This document shows positions 1-7,733 of a stretch of DNA of 41,654 nucleotides, piece after piece. The stretch spans positions 1 through 41,654 of the forward strand of contig JAHDCZ010000016.1 in assembly GCA_020629615.1 (NCBI GenBank). The letters run 5' to 3'. Position 1 is the stretch's first letter. Each line of letters begins with the position of its first letter. The DNA comes from Saprospiraceae bacterium (lineage in GTDB: Bacteria > Bacteroidota > Bacteroidia > Chitinophagales > Saprospiraceae). The notes under the pieces were generated by a model. The model worked only from the letters and a program-made list of their open reading frames with translations. It made no database searches and was not told where the DNA came from. The position numbers and the translations under genes are program-made.

Positions 1-175
1 ACGCAACAAATTTAGTGAATTGCGTCAAATATTAAAAAAAATAACAATGCGTTCTAGATTATCTTTTTATAATCTCCTAAAATGATATTTGAGATGTACC
101 AAATAAAGTCCATGATATAAACTACTTTATTCCTTAGCAGGTTTATTCGCGTCAAGCGCGAAAGGAGTAAATTGC
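1..175. other. Left-edge intergenic DNA
   Basis: No gene is visible here. Bases 1-6 (ACGCAA) and 20-25 (TTGCGT) form a 6-bp inverted repeat with a 13-nt spacer. It could be part of a terminator for the leftward operon or for a gene beyond the edge, but the stem is weak and the context is cut off. The rest is AT-rich except for the hairpin at 146-162, listed separately. Confidence 0.4.
142..162 (-). repeat. CTTGA-loop hairpin repeat, copy 1
   Basis: Read on the minus strand this is TTCGCG-CTTGA-CGCGAA followed by TAAA, a perfect 6-bp GC-rich stem with a 5-nt loop. It lies just after the stop codon of the ABC ATPase gene. The 21 nt are identical to 24670-24690, and 10593-10615 is a related copy with a compensated stem change. 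There is no T-tract, so it is not a classical intrinsic terminator, although a role in protecting the 3' end of the operon transcript is possible. Confidence 0.7.
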
Positions 176-982
176 TTACTTCATTTCAGATACTTTGACC
201 ATCATATCCTCCACATGATAGACCATTTCTGTATATCTAGGGTCTCGTTTGGTCAATCGATTACGTTCTAGTGGTAAGTCTACTGCAATGTGTTCGACAA
301 ACTGAGAAGGTGCTGATTTCATGATGTAAATATCATCAGCCAGGTACACCGCCTCTGAAATATCGTGAGTGACAAATATGATCGTCGATTGAAATTTATT
401 CCAAATATCTGCTAACAAATCCTGGACTTGCAATCTTGTTTTAATGTCCAAAGCTCCAAATGGTTCGTCCATTAACAGAATCTCAGGATTGGCCAATAGA
501 CTTCTTGCAATAGCCACTCTTTGTAATTGTCCCCCAGAGAGTGTTGGGTATTGTGCATATTTTTTTTCGTGACCATCCAATCCGACCATTTTGATTAGTT
601 CCATCGCTCGATCATCTCGTTCACTTTTAGAAATACCTTGATAGCGCAGAGCCAATCCTACATTGTCCAGTACACTCATCCAGGGCAAACTAGAATACTG
701 CTGAAAAACCATACTAATCCTACTTGATTTGTCAATAGGTTTTCCTTTGATAATGACTTGTCCCTGAGTAGGTTCTTGAAGACCCGCAATATATCTTAGT
801 AGCGTAGATTTACCGCAGCCAGACATTCCAAGAATCACCACAAACTGACCTTGAGCAGGTTTGTCTTCTATTAAAAAATCTAGGTCCTTGATGATCCAAT
901 TCGCACCTGCATCATAGGACTGTCCAATACCTCTAAGTTCAATAATATTGTCCTGAGTAACTTTGTCTTCAAATTTAATCAT
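176..982 (-). CDS. ABC transporter ATP-binding protein (SsuB/TauB-like)
   Basis: ATPase subunit of an importer of the nitrate/sulfonate/taurine type. From the chosen start (268 aa) the Walker A motif GMSGCGKST lies near residues 52-60. It is followed by a Q-loop (VFQQYSSLPW), the ABC signature LSGGQLQRVAIARS, Walker B (ILLMDEPFGALD) and the H-loop (FVTHD), so all catalytic motifs are intact. ATG at 982 overlaps the end of the permease gene by 8 nt, which suggests translational coupling. An upstream in-frame ATG at 1006 would add 8 residues and is less likely. It is the last gene of the six-gene minus-strand block. The family suggests import of a small organic anion, but the substrate cannot be read from this subunit. 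Confidence 0.92.
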   Translation of the reverse strand: MIKFEDKVTQDNIIELRGIGQSYDAGANWIIKDLDFLIEDKPAQGQFVVILGMSGCGKSTLLRYIAGLQEPTQGQVIIKGKPIDKSSRISMVFQQYSSLPWMSVLDNVGLALRYQGISKSERDDRAMELIKMVGLDGHEKKYAQYPTLSGGQLQRVAIARSLLANPEILLMDEPFGALDIKTRLQVQDLLADIWNKFQSTIIFVTHDISEAVYLADDIYIMKSAPSQFVEHIAVDLPLERNRLTKRDPRYTEMVYHVEDMMVKVSEMK

Positions 983-2054
983 CGCTTGCAGTTTTTGAAG
1001 GTACATTCAATCGTTGACCATTTGATTTGATGACGCAATAAATCAAATAAGAAATTGTCACTAAAGCAATAAAATGGATGACCCAAACGGTATCTTCGAA
1101 TAAATACGAAAGCGGTTTTATTCCTCCTAAAAAATTGAATGATTCATTCGCCGCAAGGCAGACATAGATCGCAACAAAAGCCCAGGTAAAGACCGTCATA
1201 GCATAGGAAGAAATGTTGTCCCAAAGGTTGTTTTCATCCACCTTTGCATATTTATTTTTGTTCTGAAACTTGTGAGGGAAGAATTTTTTATCGAGATAAA
1301 CAAAAAAACGATCTTGAAGGAATCCGATTAGGATGAAGATTAATAGGATGGCAATTGTTTTATCGGGTCGTCCCATTCTTTGACCTACCCGATAAATTAA
1401 GGCTCCCAATCCACCTTGATCTCCAATCTGCTCCGCGACAATGATGTAAGTCCATGAGATCGCCGTCAACACTCTGATGTCATCAGATAATTTTGATAAC
1501 ACTGAAGGGATATAAACAGTTTTGATCGTTTGCCAATCGGTAGCACCTAAGGTATATACCGTTTTGAGGTACACATCCTGAACCTCTATGATCCGTTGAA
1601 CAATCACAGGTATGAGATAAATCATAATCCCAAATGCCAGAAAGTTAACCTTGATGGCCGTTTGAATCCCAAAAGCAGCAATAAATATTCCCGTTACAGC
1701 AGTCAGAGGTACAAAACGAAATGCAATGACTTGATCTTGGAACAATCCTTTGAAAAGTGGGTATAAGCCAATTAAAAAGCCAACAGGTAGAGAGATTAAA
1801 AGTGCTTTGACGTATCCGCCTAAATTAAAGCCGATAGACATGCATAAATTTTTGACCAATTTATTTTCAGAAATTAATTCACTATAGGCGGCAAAAGTTT
1901 TGGCTGGACTGGACATGATTCCAGCTTTCAAAATCGGATCTTCTCCCATGGTTACCAAATGCCAAATAAGTAGAGTGATCAATAGTCCAATAATTCCAAG
2001 CGTAGCGCGTTGAATCGTGTTTAAAGGCCCTTGTAATTTGAACATCCAGGACAT
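975..2054 (-). CDS. ABC transporter permease with extra C-terminal membrane hairpin
   Basis: Inner-membrane permease of the BPD_transp_1 (SsuC/TauC) type, 359 aa. The normal core has an N-terminal membrane helix (about 18-34), several further helices, and the EAA-type cytoplasmic loop that docks the ATPase (LGATDWQTIKTVYIPSVL, about 169-186). In family members the chain usually ends soon after a segment like FVYLDKKFFPHKF (about 251-263). Here about 95 further residues follow: a charged linker, two more predicted membrane helices (about 283-302 and 322-342) and a polar tail. The gene sits between the fused substrate-binding/OmpA gene and the ATPase gene. The extension may contact the PspA-like or OmpA-fused partners, but that is inference. 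Confidence 0.9.
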   Translation of the reverse strand: MSWMFKLQGPLNTIQRATLGIIGLLITLLIWHLVTMGEDPILKAGIMSSPAKTFAAYSELISENKLVKNLCMSIGFNLGGYVKALLISLPVGFLIGLYPLFKGLFQDQVIAFRFVPLTAVTGIFIAAFGIQTAIKVNFLAFGIMIYLIPVIVQRIIEVQDVYLKTVYTLGATDWQTIKTVYIPSVLSKLSDDIRVLTAISWTYIIVAEQIGDQGGLGALIYRVGQRMGRPDKTIAILLIFILIGFLQDRFFVYLDKKFFPHKFQNKNKYAKVDENNLWDNISSYAMTVFTWAFVAIYVCLAANESFNFLGGIKPLSYLFEDTVWVIHFIALVTISYLIYCVIKSNGQRLNVPSKTASDD

Positions 2055-2131
2055 GGAGAATGGTGACTATTTATTGATCATAAAAAAAGAATGAAATATG
2101 GATTGAACACAAAGTCCAATCCATTTATGTT

Positions 2132-3766
2132 TTATCCTGCGATTAGCTGAAATTCTGTTCGTCTATTTTTTGCTTTACAAGCATCTGTTGCATTAGTTTC
2201 ACAACCTTTGGTAGGCTTATCAGGACCATTTCCAACGATGACAAATCGATTTGGATTCATACTATATTCTTGTTGAAGATATCTCGCAACAGACTGTGCT
2301 CTCTTTTCAGAAAGTGACATATTCATTGCTCTATTTCCAACGTTATCCGTATTTCCTTCAACTCGGACTTTTACATTACCAAATGTTTTGGCAACATCGG
2401 CAAATTGTAAATCAATAATGGTTTTGGCATTTTCAGATAATTGAAACTCTCCTGTGTTGAAATTGATGCTGACGGGTTTGGTTGCAAATGCTGGAGCCGT
2501 TTTTTCGGCACTGGTTGCAGGTTTAAAGACCTTGCTCTTTTCAGCAGCATAGCCGGCACCATTCATTTGAGGCATACTTTGAATCGCTGTAGTATTGATC
2601 ACAGATCTCCAAGTCGGACCCACATTTTCAGAATCACCAGTTTCAACAAACTTACGATTCATCTTATTAAACAAATCAGAACCTTTTTGTCCAGAATAAG
2701 ATTTATTAAGACCAAAGAAATTGACGTTATCTTCATGCGAAGTCCAGTAAACATTCTCCATCATTCCTAAGGCGTCTTCTACCGCTAGGTCATTGATTTC
2801 TGCCAAGTATTTGGCCGCTTTTTGTTTGTTGGCAGGATTTTTTAATTCGGCAACACCTTTCATCCATCCTTCATAAAATCCCTTGAACATTTCTTTTTTC
2901 TCTTGTAAAACAGATTCTTTTGCCAACATGATATCGGCAATTATGTGAGATTGTTCTCTTGTAGTCAGAAGGATTTTAGAGCCTTTAACATCTCTTGTGG
3001 CAATCACATCATCTGGACTCCAAACAACAGCAGCATCTACGTCATTTGAACGGAATAATTCTGCTGCTTTTAGATTGTCAGAAGTTTTAACCACTTTGAC
3101 ATCGCTATAACTGAGACCTGCTGCTTCGAGTGAACTAATCAAAAGCGTCTGAGCGGGAGAAGGAACGGCGACTGCAATCGTTTTACCCTTCAAATCGTTA
3201 ACGGTATTAATGCCTCTCTTTACAATGATGGCATCACCACCTCTTGACCAATCCACCTGAATAAATGCTTTGGGTCCATAGGCATTTAAGTCGGCAGGAG
3301 CGGTATATAGAGGAAAAGCATCGGCGGTTTGAACAATGACATCATACTCATCGGCAATCCATGCATTCATTGCATTGATCAAGTCATTTTCGACTTTAAA
3401 GTCAACCTTAAATCCGTAATCTTTATAGAAACGACTATTAGAATTGGCCGCGCCTCCTTCATTAAAATATAAACCTGGAGCATAACCACCCCAAGTAACC
3501 AATTGTACTCTTAGCGTGTTGTCATTTTTATCTCTTGGTTTAGAAGGTGTATTACTGTTCTGTTGTGAAGTTGAATTTCCCGAATTCACATCTTTGGTAT
3601 TGTTTTCAGAACTGGCTTTTTGCTCCTGTGCAGCAGATTCAGCTTGATCTTTTAAGTTTTGACCAAATGAAGTGTTATTTAACAGATATTTCCCACCTAA
3701 GAATAAGAGTGCGAGAATTAATAAAGTGATTAAAAGTTTTGAAAATGAAGTTAATCGTCTTGCCAT
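2132..3766 (-). CDS. ABC substrate-binding protein fused to OmpA domain
   Basis: 544-aa fusion. Residues 11-29 form one membrane helix with no obvious signal-peptidase or lipobox site, so it probably stays anchored in the inner membrane. A Ser/Asn/Gln/Lys-rich linker follows (about 35-83), then an NMT1/SsuA-type periplasmic binding domain (about 85-375; for example VQLVTWGGYAPGLYFNEGG and DLKGKTIAVAVPSPAQTLL). Residues 433-544 are an OmpA-like peptidoglycan-binding domain with NTDNVGN (D474), LSEKRAQSVARYL and KNRRTEF (R535/R536). Cys522 and Cys530 could form the disulfide seen in some OmpA domains. The protein could hold the transporter against the cell wall. Annotation pipelines often call such fusions phosphate-binding, but nothing here shows phosphate specificity. 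The permease and ATPase genes follow directly. Confidence 0.88.
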   Translation of the reverse strand: MARRLTSFSKLLITLLILALLFLGGKYLLNNTSFGQNLKDQAESAAQEQKASSENNTKDVNSGNSTSQQNSNTPSKPRDKNDNTLRVQLVTWGGYAPGLYFNEGGAANSNSRFYKDYGFKVDFKVENDLINAMNAWIADEYDVIVQTADAFPLYTAPADLNAYGPKAFIQVDWSRGGDAIIVKRGINTVNDLKGKTIAVAVPSPAQTLLISSLEAAGLSYSDVKVVKTSDNLKAAELFRSNDVDAAVVWSPDDVIATRDVKGSKILLTTREQSHIIADIMLAKESVLQEKKEMFKGFYEGWMKGVAELKNPANKQKAAKYLAEINDLAVEDALGMMENVYWTSHEDNVNFFGLNKSYSGQKGSDLFNKMNRKFVETGDSENVGPTWRSVINTTAIQSMPQMNGAGYAAEKSKVFKPATSAEKTAPAFATKPVSINFNTGEFQLSENAKTIIDLQFADVAKTFGNVKVRVEGNTDNVGNRAMNMSLSEKRAQSVARYLQQEYSMNPNRFVIVGNGPDKPTKGCETNATDACKAKNRRTEFQLIAG

Positions 3767-3808
3767 TTTTATAGATTGGTTTATGTGTTAATCAAAGTTT
3801 CCATTAGA

Positions 3809-4828
3809 CTAATCAAAGAAATTGTCGTATTGGTTCCCACGACCCATTTTTTCTGGTGTTTTCATGGGTTGATTTAAATCAAGTACATCAGAATCATTAT
3901 TCGCTTGATCTAATAAATCGAGCTTAGCTTCACCCAAAAGTAGTGAGTCACCCTCAGCCTCCCATTTCTCTAACATTCTTAGTCCTTCTTCCTCGAAAAT
4001 CCCGTTTTGGAGGTCTACCGATTTCATGAAACTATCAGACATTTCCATGAATCGTTCCATTTCTCCTACTTTCTGACTAACATCGTCGGCTACTGCTTCA
4101 AGCGCTCTATCAAATATTTGTTTTTTATCCGGATCGCCTTTAATGACGCTCATGGCCGATTTCATCGCCGAATGACTGGCCATAATGGCTTTTCTTTCCT
4201 GTTCTTTGACCATAACTTGGTCTTGAATATCTTCCATCATGATCGAAGAATTTTCATACATTTTCGAAAGAACACGATAGAGTACCTCCATCTTACGGTA
4301 TAAATCTTCTAATTTTAAGTTGGATTCTTTTAATCGACCCGCTTTTCGGCTTTTTAAAATCATTTCTGATTTTTTATTGTTGTCTCTAGCCTGACCAGCC
4401 ATTTGAAGGTTTTCTTTAATATCACGTTGGTTGTTGAGAATCATTTCTTTGAGCTTATGCATTTGCCCACGAAGTTGACCGACTTGACGGTTCATCTTTT
4501 TAAGGTTTCCTTTTAAGTCATCGATATAACTTTTAAGAATACCTATCGGATCAATTTGAATAAACAAACCAGTAATCCAACGCATCGTACTTTTGTACAT
4601 GTACCCGATTAGATTACGCATTTTCGAATCAAGAGCCATATAGATAATAGCTCCCAATACAAGCAAAATACTTACCAGTCCGATTGTAGAAGAGAGGGCT
4701 GCAAAAATGGAAGAAATGAAGGCATTGACAAGTAAAGCACCCCCTACGATGATACCTCCCAAGACTATTCCGCCGACAAGTCCTTCTGGTTTTTGCCAAA
4801 AAGACTTTGGTTTATAGTTTTTTCCCAT
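3809..4828 (-). CDS. Membrane-anchored PspA-like coiled-coil protein
   Basis: 339 aa from ATG 4828; the open frame continues to a TTG at 4909, but those 27 codons look like leader. Two adjacent hydrophobic helices (about 17-38, Gly-rich, and 46-65) form a hairpin. A long, almost uninterrupted charged helical region follows (about 92-290) and then an acidic Asp/Asn-rich tail. The helical part, beginning IDPIGILKSYIDDLKGNLKKM, has the size and pattern of PspA/IM30 (ESCRT-III-like) proteins, which bind and remodel stressed membranes. No residue motif proves this, so the assignment rests on pattern only. The gene is 42 nt upstream of the substrate-binding/OmpA fusion gene. A structure prediction would settle the fold. 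Confidence 0.6.
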   Translation of the reverse strand: MGKNYKPKSFWQKPEGLVGGIVLGGIIVGGALLVNAFISSIFAALSSTIGLVSILLVLGAIIYMALDSKMRNLIGYMYKSTMRWITGLFIQIDPIGILKSYIDDLKGNLKKMNRQVGQLRGQMHKLKEMILNNQRDIKENLQMAGQARDNNKKSEMILKSRKAGRLKESNLKLEDLYRKMEVLYRVLSKMYENSSIMMEDIQDQVMVKEQERKAIMASHSAMKSAMSVIKGDPDKKQIFDRALEAVADDVSQKVGEMERFMEMSDSFMKSVDLQNGIFEEEGLRMLEKWEAEGDSLLLGEAKLDLLDQANNDSDVLDLNQPMKTPEKMGRGNQYDNFFD

Positions 4829-4983
4829 TGATTCGTTTATTCTAAATTTGCTCAAATATACCAAAGCTTCAACAAAAGCAGGTCGCTTTGCGTTGCAAGC
4901 TTTCGACAAATCCGAATATATTATTGACGAATTGAGATAAGGACTAAGATCTTTGGAAATCCAATCTCGAAGGAATTAGAATC

Positions 4984-5283
4984 TTAAGCCACTTTACGTT
5001 TAGATTTTTTTTCTTTCTTTGGCTTGATTTCCTCAATTTCTTCAATTTCTTCAAGATCAATTATGATATCTTCTTTGTACATCTTTTGAGCTTCGGTTCG
5101 CGTCATTTTTATGAGGTAATGATAATCATTGGTTTCGTAAGGAAATGCAGAGGTCAATTTACCATTTGGGTCAGAAAAGGTAATGAGGTGCTTATCAAAT
5201 CCATATGGATATTCCGATTTGATTTGTTCCAACAACTCGATCGGGAGTTTGTCGTAACTTTTGATAACTCTTGGTTTGTTCAT
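4984..5283 (-). CDS. Conserved small hypothetical protein, acidic then basic tail
   Basis: 99 aa. The N-terminal about 70 residues look like a small globular domain (PRVIKSYDKLPIELLEQIK, then a segment containing LITFSDPNGKLTSAFPYE and YLIKMTRTEAQKMY). The end is a Glu/Ile-rich stretch followed by a Lys-rich tail. I recall similar short proteins in many Bacteroidota with no assigned function, and I do not assign one. It is probably cytoplasmic, having no signal peptide or membrane helix. It is separated by 155 nt from the PspA-like gene downstream and by 330 nt from the coiled-coil gene upstream, so it may have its own promoter. Confidence 0.7.
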   Translation of the reverse strand: MNKPRVIKSYDKLPIELLEQIKSEYPYGFDKHLITFSDPNGKLTSAFPYETNDYHYLIKMTRTEAQKMYKEDIIIDLEEIEEIEEIKPKKEKKSKRKVA

Positions 5284-5613
5284 TGTGTATAGGATTTATT
5301 AATAAAAAGCTTAATTCGTTTGTGTAAAAGCGTCTTATTATCATCTACGCACAGGCTGGTTTCTGAACAATTAAGTCGTAAAGTAAATTTAGAAAGCCCA
5401 TATATGCAAAACATATTAGGTTTTTTTTTAATTTATTAGGTCAAAATGGATAAAATCAGGGTTTTCCCTAGTGATTTGATGACTTTTAATGCAATTGGAG
5501 GGATGTTTTAACCCGGATTATTCATTAGAACTCCGTTAGGAGACTTGAAAGGATAATAAAATATGAAGATTTGTTTTTCGCTTTCGCGAATGAGCATGTA
5601 CTAGTGGTATAAA
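5284..5613. other. Intergenic region with hairpin repeat
   Basis: This 330-nt stretch between two minus-strand genes has no convincing coding sequence. It contains an AT-rich tract (about 5412-5445), a short CTCC-GTTA-GGAG hairpin near 5530 and the TTTC-loop hairpin repeat at 5574-5596. A promoter for the 99-aa gene is likely within it, but no clear TTG / TAnnTTTG pair was found. Confidence 0.5.
5574..5596 (+). repeat. TTTC-loop hairpin repeat, copy 1
   Basis: TTCGC (5577-5581), loop TTTC, GCGAA (5586-5590), then TGAG. On the other strand the loop is a GAAA tetraloop. It matches 9965-9987 in 20 of 23 positions, and two of the differences are a C-G to G-C swap on opposite sides of the stem. 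It lies downstream of the 223-aa coiled-coil gene and lacks a T-tract. Confidence 0.65.
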
Positions 5614-6285
5614 CTACTTCAAATAGCTTTTCATATTCTTAACATCTTTTTCAATTTGACCAACGACCAATTGATAAGCTACTTGAAAATTTCGATTGGT
5701 CGCTTCAACTTTTGAAGCCGCTTGGTGAATACCTCCTTTGATTTTTTCTAAAGACTTTTTATGCTGTTCTATTTCTGACTTAAGCGTTTCAATTTGTTTT
5801 TGTTTTTTAAGGATAAGGGCTTCTGAATCTTTGATTTCTTGCTCTTTGCCAGTGATTTGACGATCTTTTTGATTTTTTAGGGCCTGATTAAATTTACTTT
5901 GCTCTTGTTGTAAAACCTTTAAGTAATGATCTGCACTTTGAATTAGTTTAGACGGAGTGGCTCCCATTGTTTTCGCCATGGCAAAAGCACTTTGATATTT
6001 GGTTTGCTCGTTCATTTCCATTTTTGACAAGGACTGAAGAGACTGTTTGTACTCTAAATAATCAAATCCATCTAGGTTGTTGGCCTCGATCGCTTTCATT
6101 AAAACATCAACAAATTTGCCATCTACCTTCTTATTAGAAAGATCAATCTTCACTTGAGCTGGTGGAGTGGAGGATGTTGATTTTGATGGAGCAGATTGCT
6201 TGGTGGCTTCTGGTTGAGGCGTACTTTTTTTGGCGTTTGGATCTTCTTCAAAGAAAAGCCCTTTTATTTTATCAAACATGCTCAT
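5614..6285 (-). CDS. Coiled-coil protein of unknown function, first gene of ABC/PspA-like block
   Basis: 223 aa, without signal peptide or membrane helix, so probably cytoplasmic or peripheral at the membrane. Residues 1-12 may form a short amphipathic helix. A Pro/Ser/Thr/Lys-rich linker follows (about 17-45), then a helical domain (KFVDVLMKAIEANNLDGFDY and SAFAMAKTMGATPSKLI) and a long charged coiled coil (about 115-200). I do not recognise an enzymatic motif. Its strand and position at the head of the block suggest it acts with the PspA-like protein. It is transcribed divergently from the thioesterase gene at 6388, and the 102-nt gap probably holds both promoters. A second start (Met3) is equally possible. 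Confidence 0.75.
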   Translation of the reverse strand: MSMFDKIKGLFFEEDPNAKKSTPQPEATKQSAPSKSTSSTPPAQVKIDLSNKKVDGKFVDVLMKAIEANNLDGFDYLEYKQSLQSLSKMEMNEQTKYQSAFAMAKTMGATPSKLIQSADHYLKVLQQEQSKFNQALKNQKDRQITGKEQEIKDSEALILKKQKQIETLKSEIEQHKKSLEKIKGGIHQAASKVEATNRNFQVAYQLVVGQIEKDVKNMKSYLK

Positions 6286-6387
6286 ATCAAATATTTAAGT
6301 TTAGAACCACAAATTAACAAAAGAGTCTATGATTCTGGTAAGCGAAAAATACCTTAATTTACGTCCATCTAAACAATTTTACTTAGA

Positions 6388-6798
6388 ATGTACGAGCATC
6401 GATTTAAGAAAAGAGTAAGATATGGCGAAACCGATCAGATGGGGTACCTCTATTATGGAAACTATCCTATGTATTATGAGATCGGTCGTACTGAAATGAT
6501 TCGGGATCTAGTCATGCCGTATGCAGAATTAGAACGAAAGTATGGTCTGATGATGCCCGTGATGTTTTTGGAATCCAAATACCTTTTACCAGCCAAATAC
6601 GATGATCATTTAACCATCGTGACCAAGATCAGGGAAATGCCAGGAAAACTCATTTCTTTTCATCACGAAATTGTAAACGAGGAAGAAAAAGTAATTAATA
6701 AGGGCTTGACAAAATTGTTTTTTGTAGATATGAAAACGAATCGCCGAGTTTCCACGCCAGATTTTATTATCAATCCATTAAAAGCTTTTTTTAATTGA
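6388..6798 (+). CDS. Acyl-CoA thioesterase, 4HBT/YbgC family
   Basis: 136-aa single hot-dog domain, the usual length for YbgC-type acyl-CoA thioesterases, which hydrolyse acyl-CoA thioesters in the cytoplasm. The N-terminal motif RYGETDQMGYLYYGNYPMYYEIGRTE carries the family's active-site Asp in the D-Q-M-G context and the Y..N/E helix; the rest follows the family pattern up to the FFVDMKTNRRV strand. The stop codon overlaps the TTG start of the YihY gene by 3 nt, indicating an operon. Confidence 0.9.
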   Translation: MYEHRFKKRVRYGETDQMGYLYYGNYPMYYEIGRTEMIRDLVMPYAELERKYGLMMPVMFLESKYLLPAKYDDHLTIVTKIREMPGKLISFHHEIVNEEEKVINKGLTKLFFVDMKTNRRVSTPDFIINPLKAFFN

Positions 6799-7730
6799 GT
6801 ATACTCGAAAAAATAAAGTCCTTACCGATCGTAAGTGAGATTGTTCGTTTATCTAAAAGGTATTCTTTTCCGGGATTCAGAGGAGTACCCATATATAATG
6901 TCATTGACTTTATTTATCAAGAGTTGCAGAAAGAAAATTTGACTATGCGAGCTAATGCTGCGGCGTATAACTTTTTTCTTTCACTTTTTCCAACCATTAT
7001 TTTTTTCTTCACATTGTTGCCATTATTGCCTTTTACGGCAAGCTATGAGGAAATATTAGAAAATTCGATGCGTGAGTTTTTACCGGAAGATGCTCACCAG
7101 TATTTGTTTGAAATTGTGCATGGGATACTGGGTATAAAGCGAGAGGGATTGTTGTCGATTGGATTTTTCTTGGCTCTTATATTTTCTTCAAGTGGTATGC
7201 TTACGCTCATGGATGGATTTGATAAATCCTATGCACTCACCTTTAAACAAAGAAGCTGGGTACGGAAAAGAGTCATTTCAGTTGTATTAACTGCGCTCTT
7301 GGCGGGATTAATGATGGCTTCCTTGGTATTGATTATATTGGGCGGGCAGATATTGGGGAGCTTATTTGATTATTTCGAACTAGGAAAGTACACTACTTTT
7401 AGTTTTTTAATCTTGCGATGGGTGGTGGTCATCCTTCTATTTTATTTGGTCATTACGACAATTTATCGCTATGGTCCCTCCCTTAAAAGAAAGATAAGAT
7501 TTATTAATCCTGGCGCTACATTGGCGACCTTTTTGTCCATTGTTAGTTCATTATTGTTTGCTTATTTTGTAAACAACTTTGGTCGATATAACGAATTGTA
7601 TGGATCGATTGGAGCATTAATTGTATTGTTAATTTGGATGCAGATAAATGCTTTTATCCTCATTGCTGGATTTGAGTTGAATGCGAGTATTGCTGTAAAT
7701 AAAGATTTAATTCGAGCACAAAAAGAATAA
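6795..7730 (+). CDS. YihY/BrkB family inner-membrane protein
   Basis: 311-aa integral membrane protein with about six helices. It has the family's N-terminal pattern (FRGVPIYNVIDFIYQEL, then TMRANAAAYNFFLSLFPTIIFFFTLLP) and the C-terminal half containing YRYGPSLKRKIRFINPGA and GSIGALIVLLIWMQINAFILIAGFELN. The start is TTG at 6795, overlapping the thioesterase stop; the first ATG, about 50 codons in, would remove conserved residues, so TTG is preferred. The molecular function of the family is unresolved, although it was once mislabelled as ribonuclease BN. The transglutaminase gene follows after 3 nt. Confidence 0.88.
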   Translation: MSILEKIKSLPIVSEIVRLSKRYSFPGFRGVPIYNVIDFIYQELQKENLTMRANAAAYNFFLSLFPTIIFFFTLLPLLPFTASYEEILENSMREFLPEDAHQYLFEIVHGILGIKREGLLSIGFFLALIFSSSGMLTLMDGFDKSYALTFKQRSWVRKRVISVVLTALLAGLMMASLVLIILGGQILGSLFDYFELGKYTTFSFLILRWVVVILLFYLVITTIYRYGPSLKRKIRFINPGATLATFLSIVSSLLFAYFVNNFGRYNELYGSIGALIVLLIWMQINAFILIAGFELNASIAVNKDLIRAQKE

Positions 7731-7733
7731 AAT

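Noticed and set aside
142-162. Hairpin after the ABC operon as an intrinsic terminator
   Set aside because: No T-tract follows, and the same sequence occurs inside a coding region at 24670.
2132-3766. Phosphate as substrate of the binding protein
   Set aside because: Only a habit of annotation; the binding domain looks SsuA/NMT1-like and no phosphate-binding motif is visible.
4829-4909. Longer TTG start for the PspA-like protein
   Set aside because: The added 27 residues look unlike the family N-terminus, and an ATG directly precedes the conserved membrane part.
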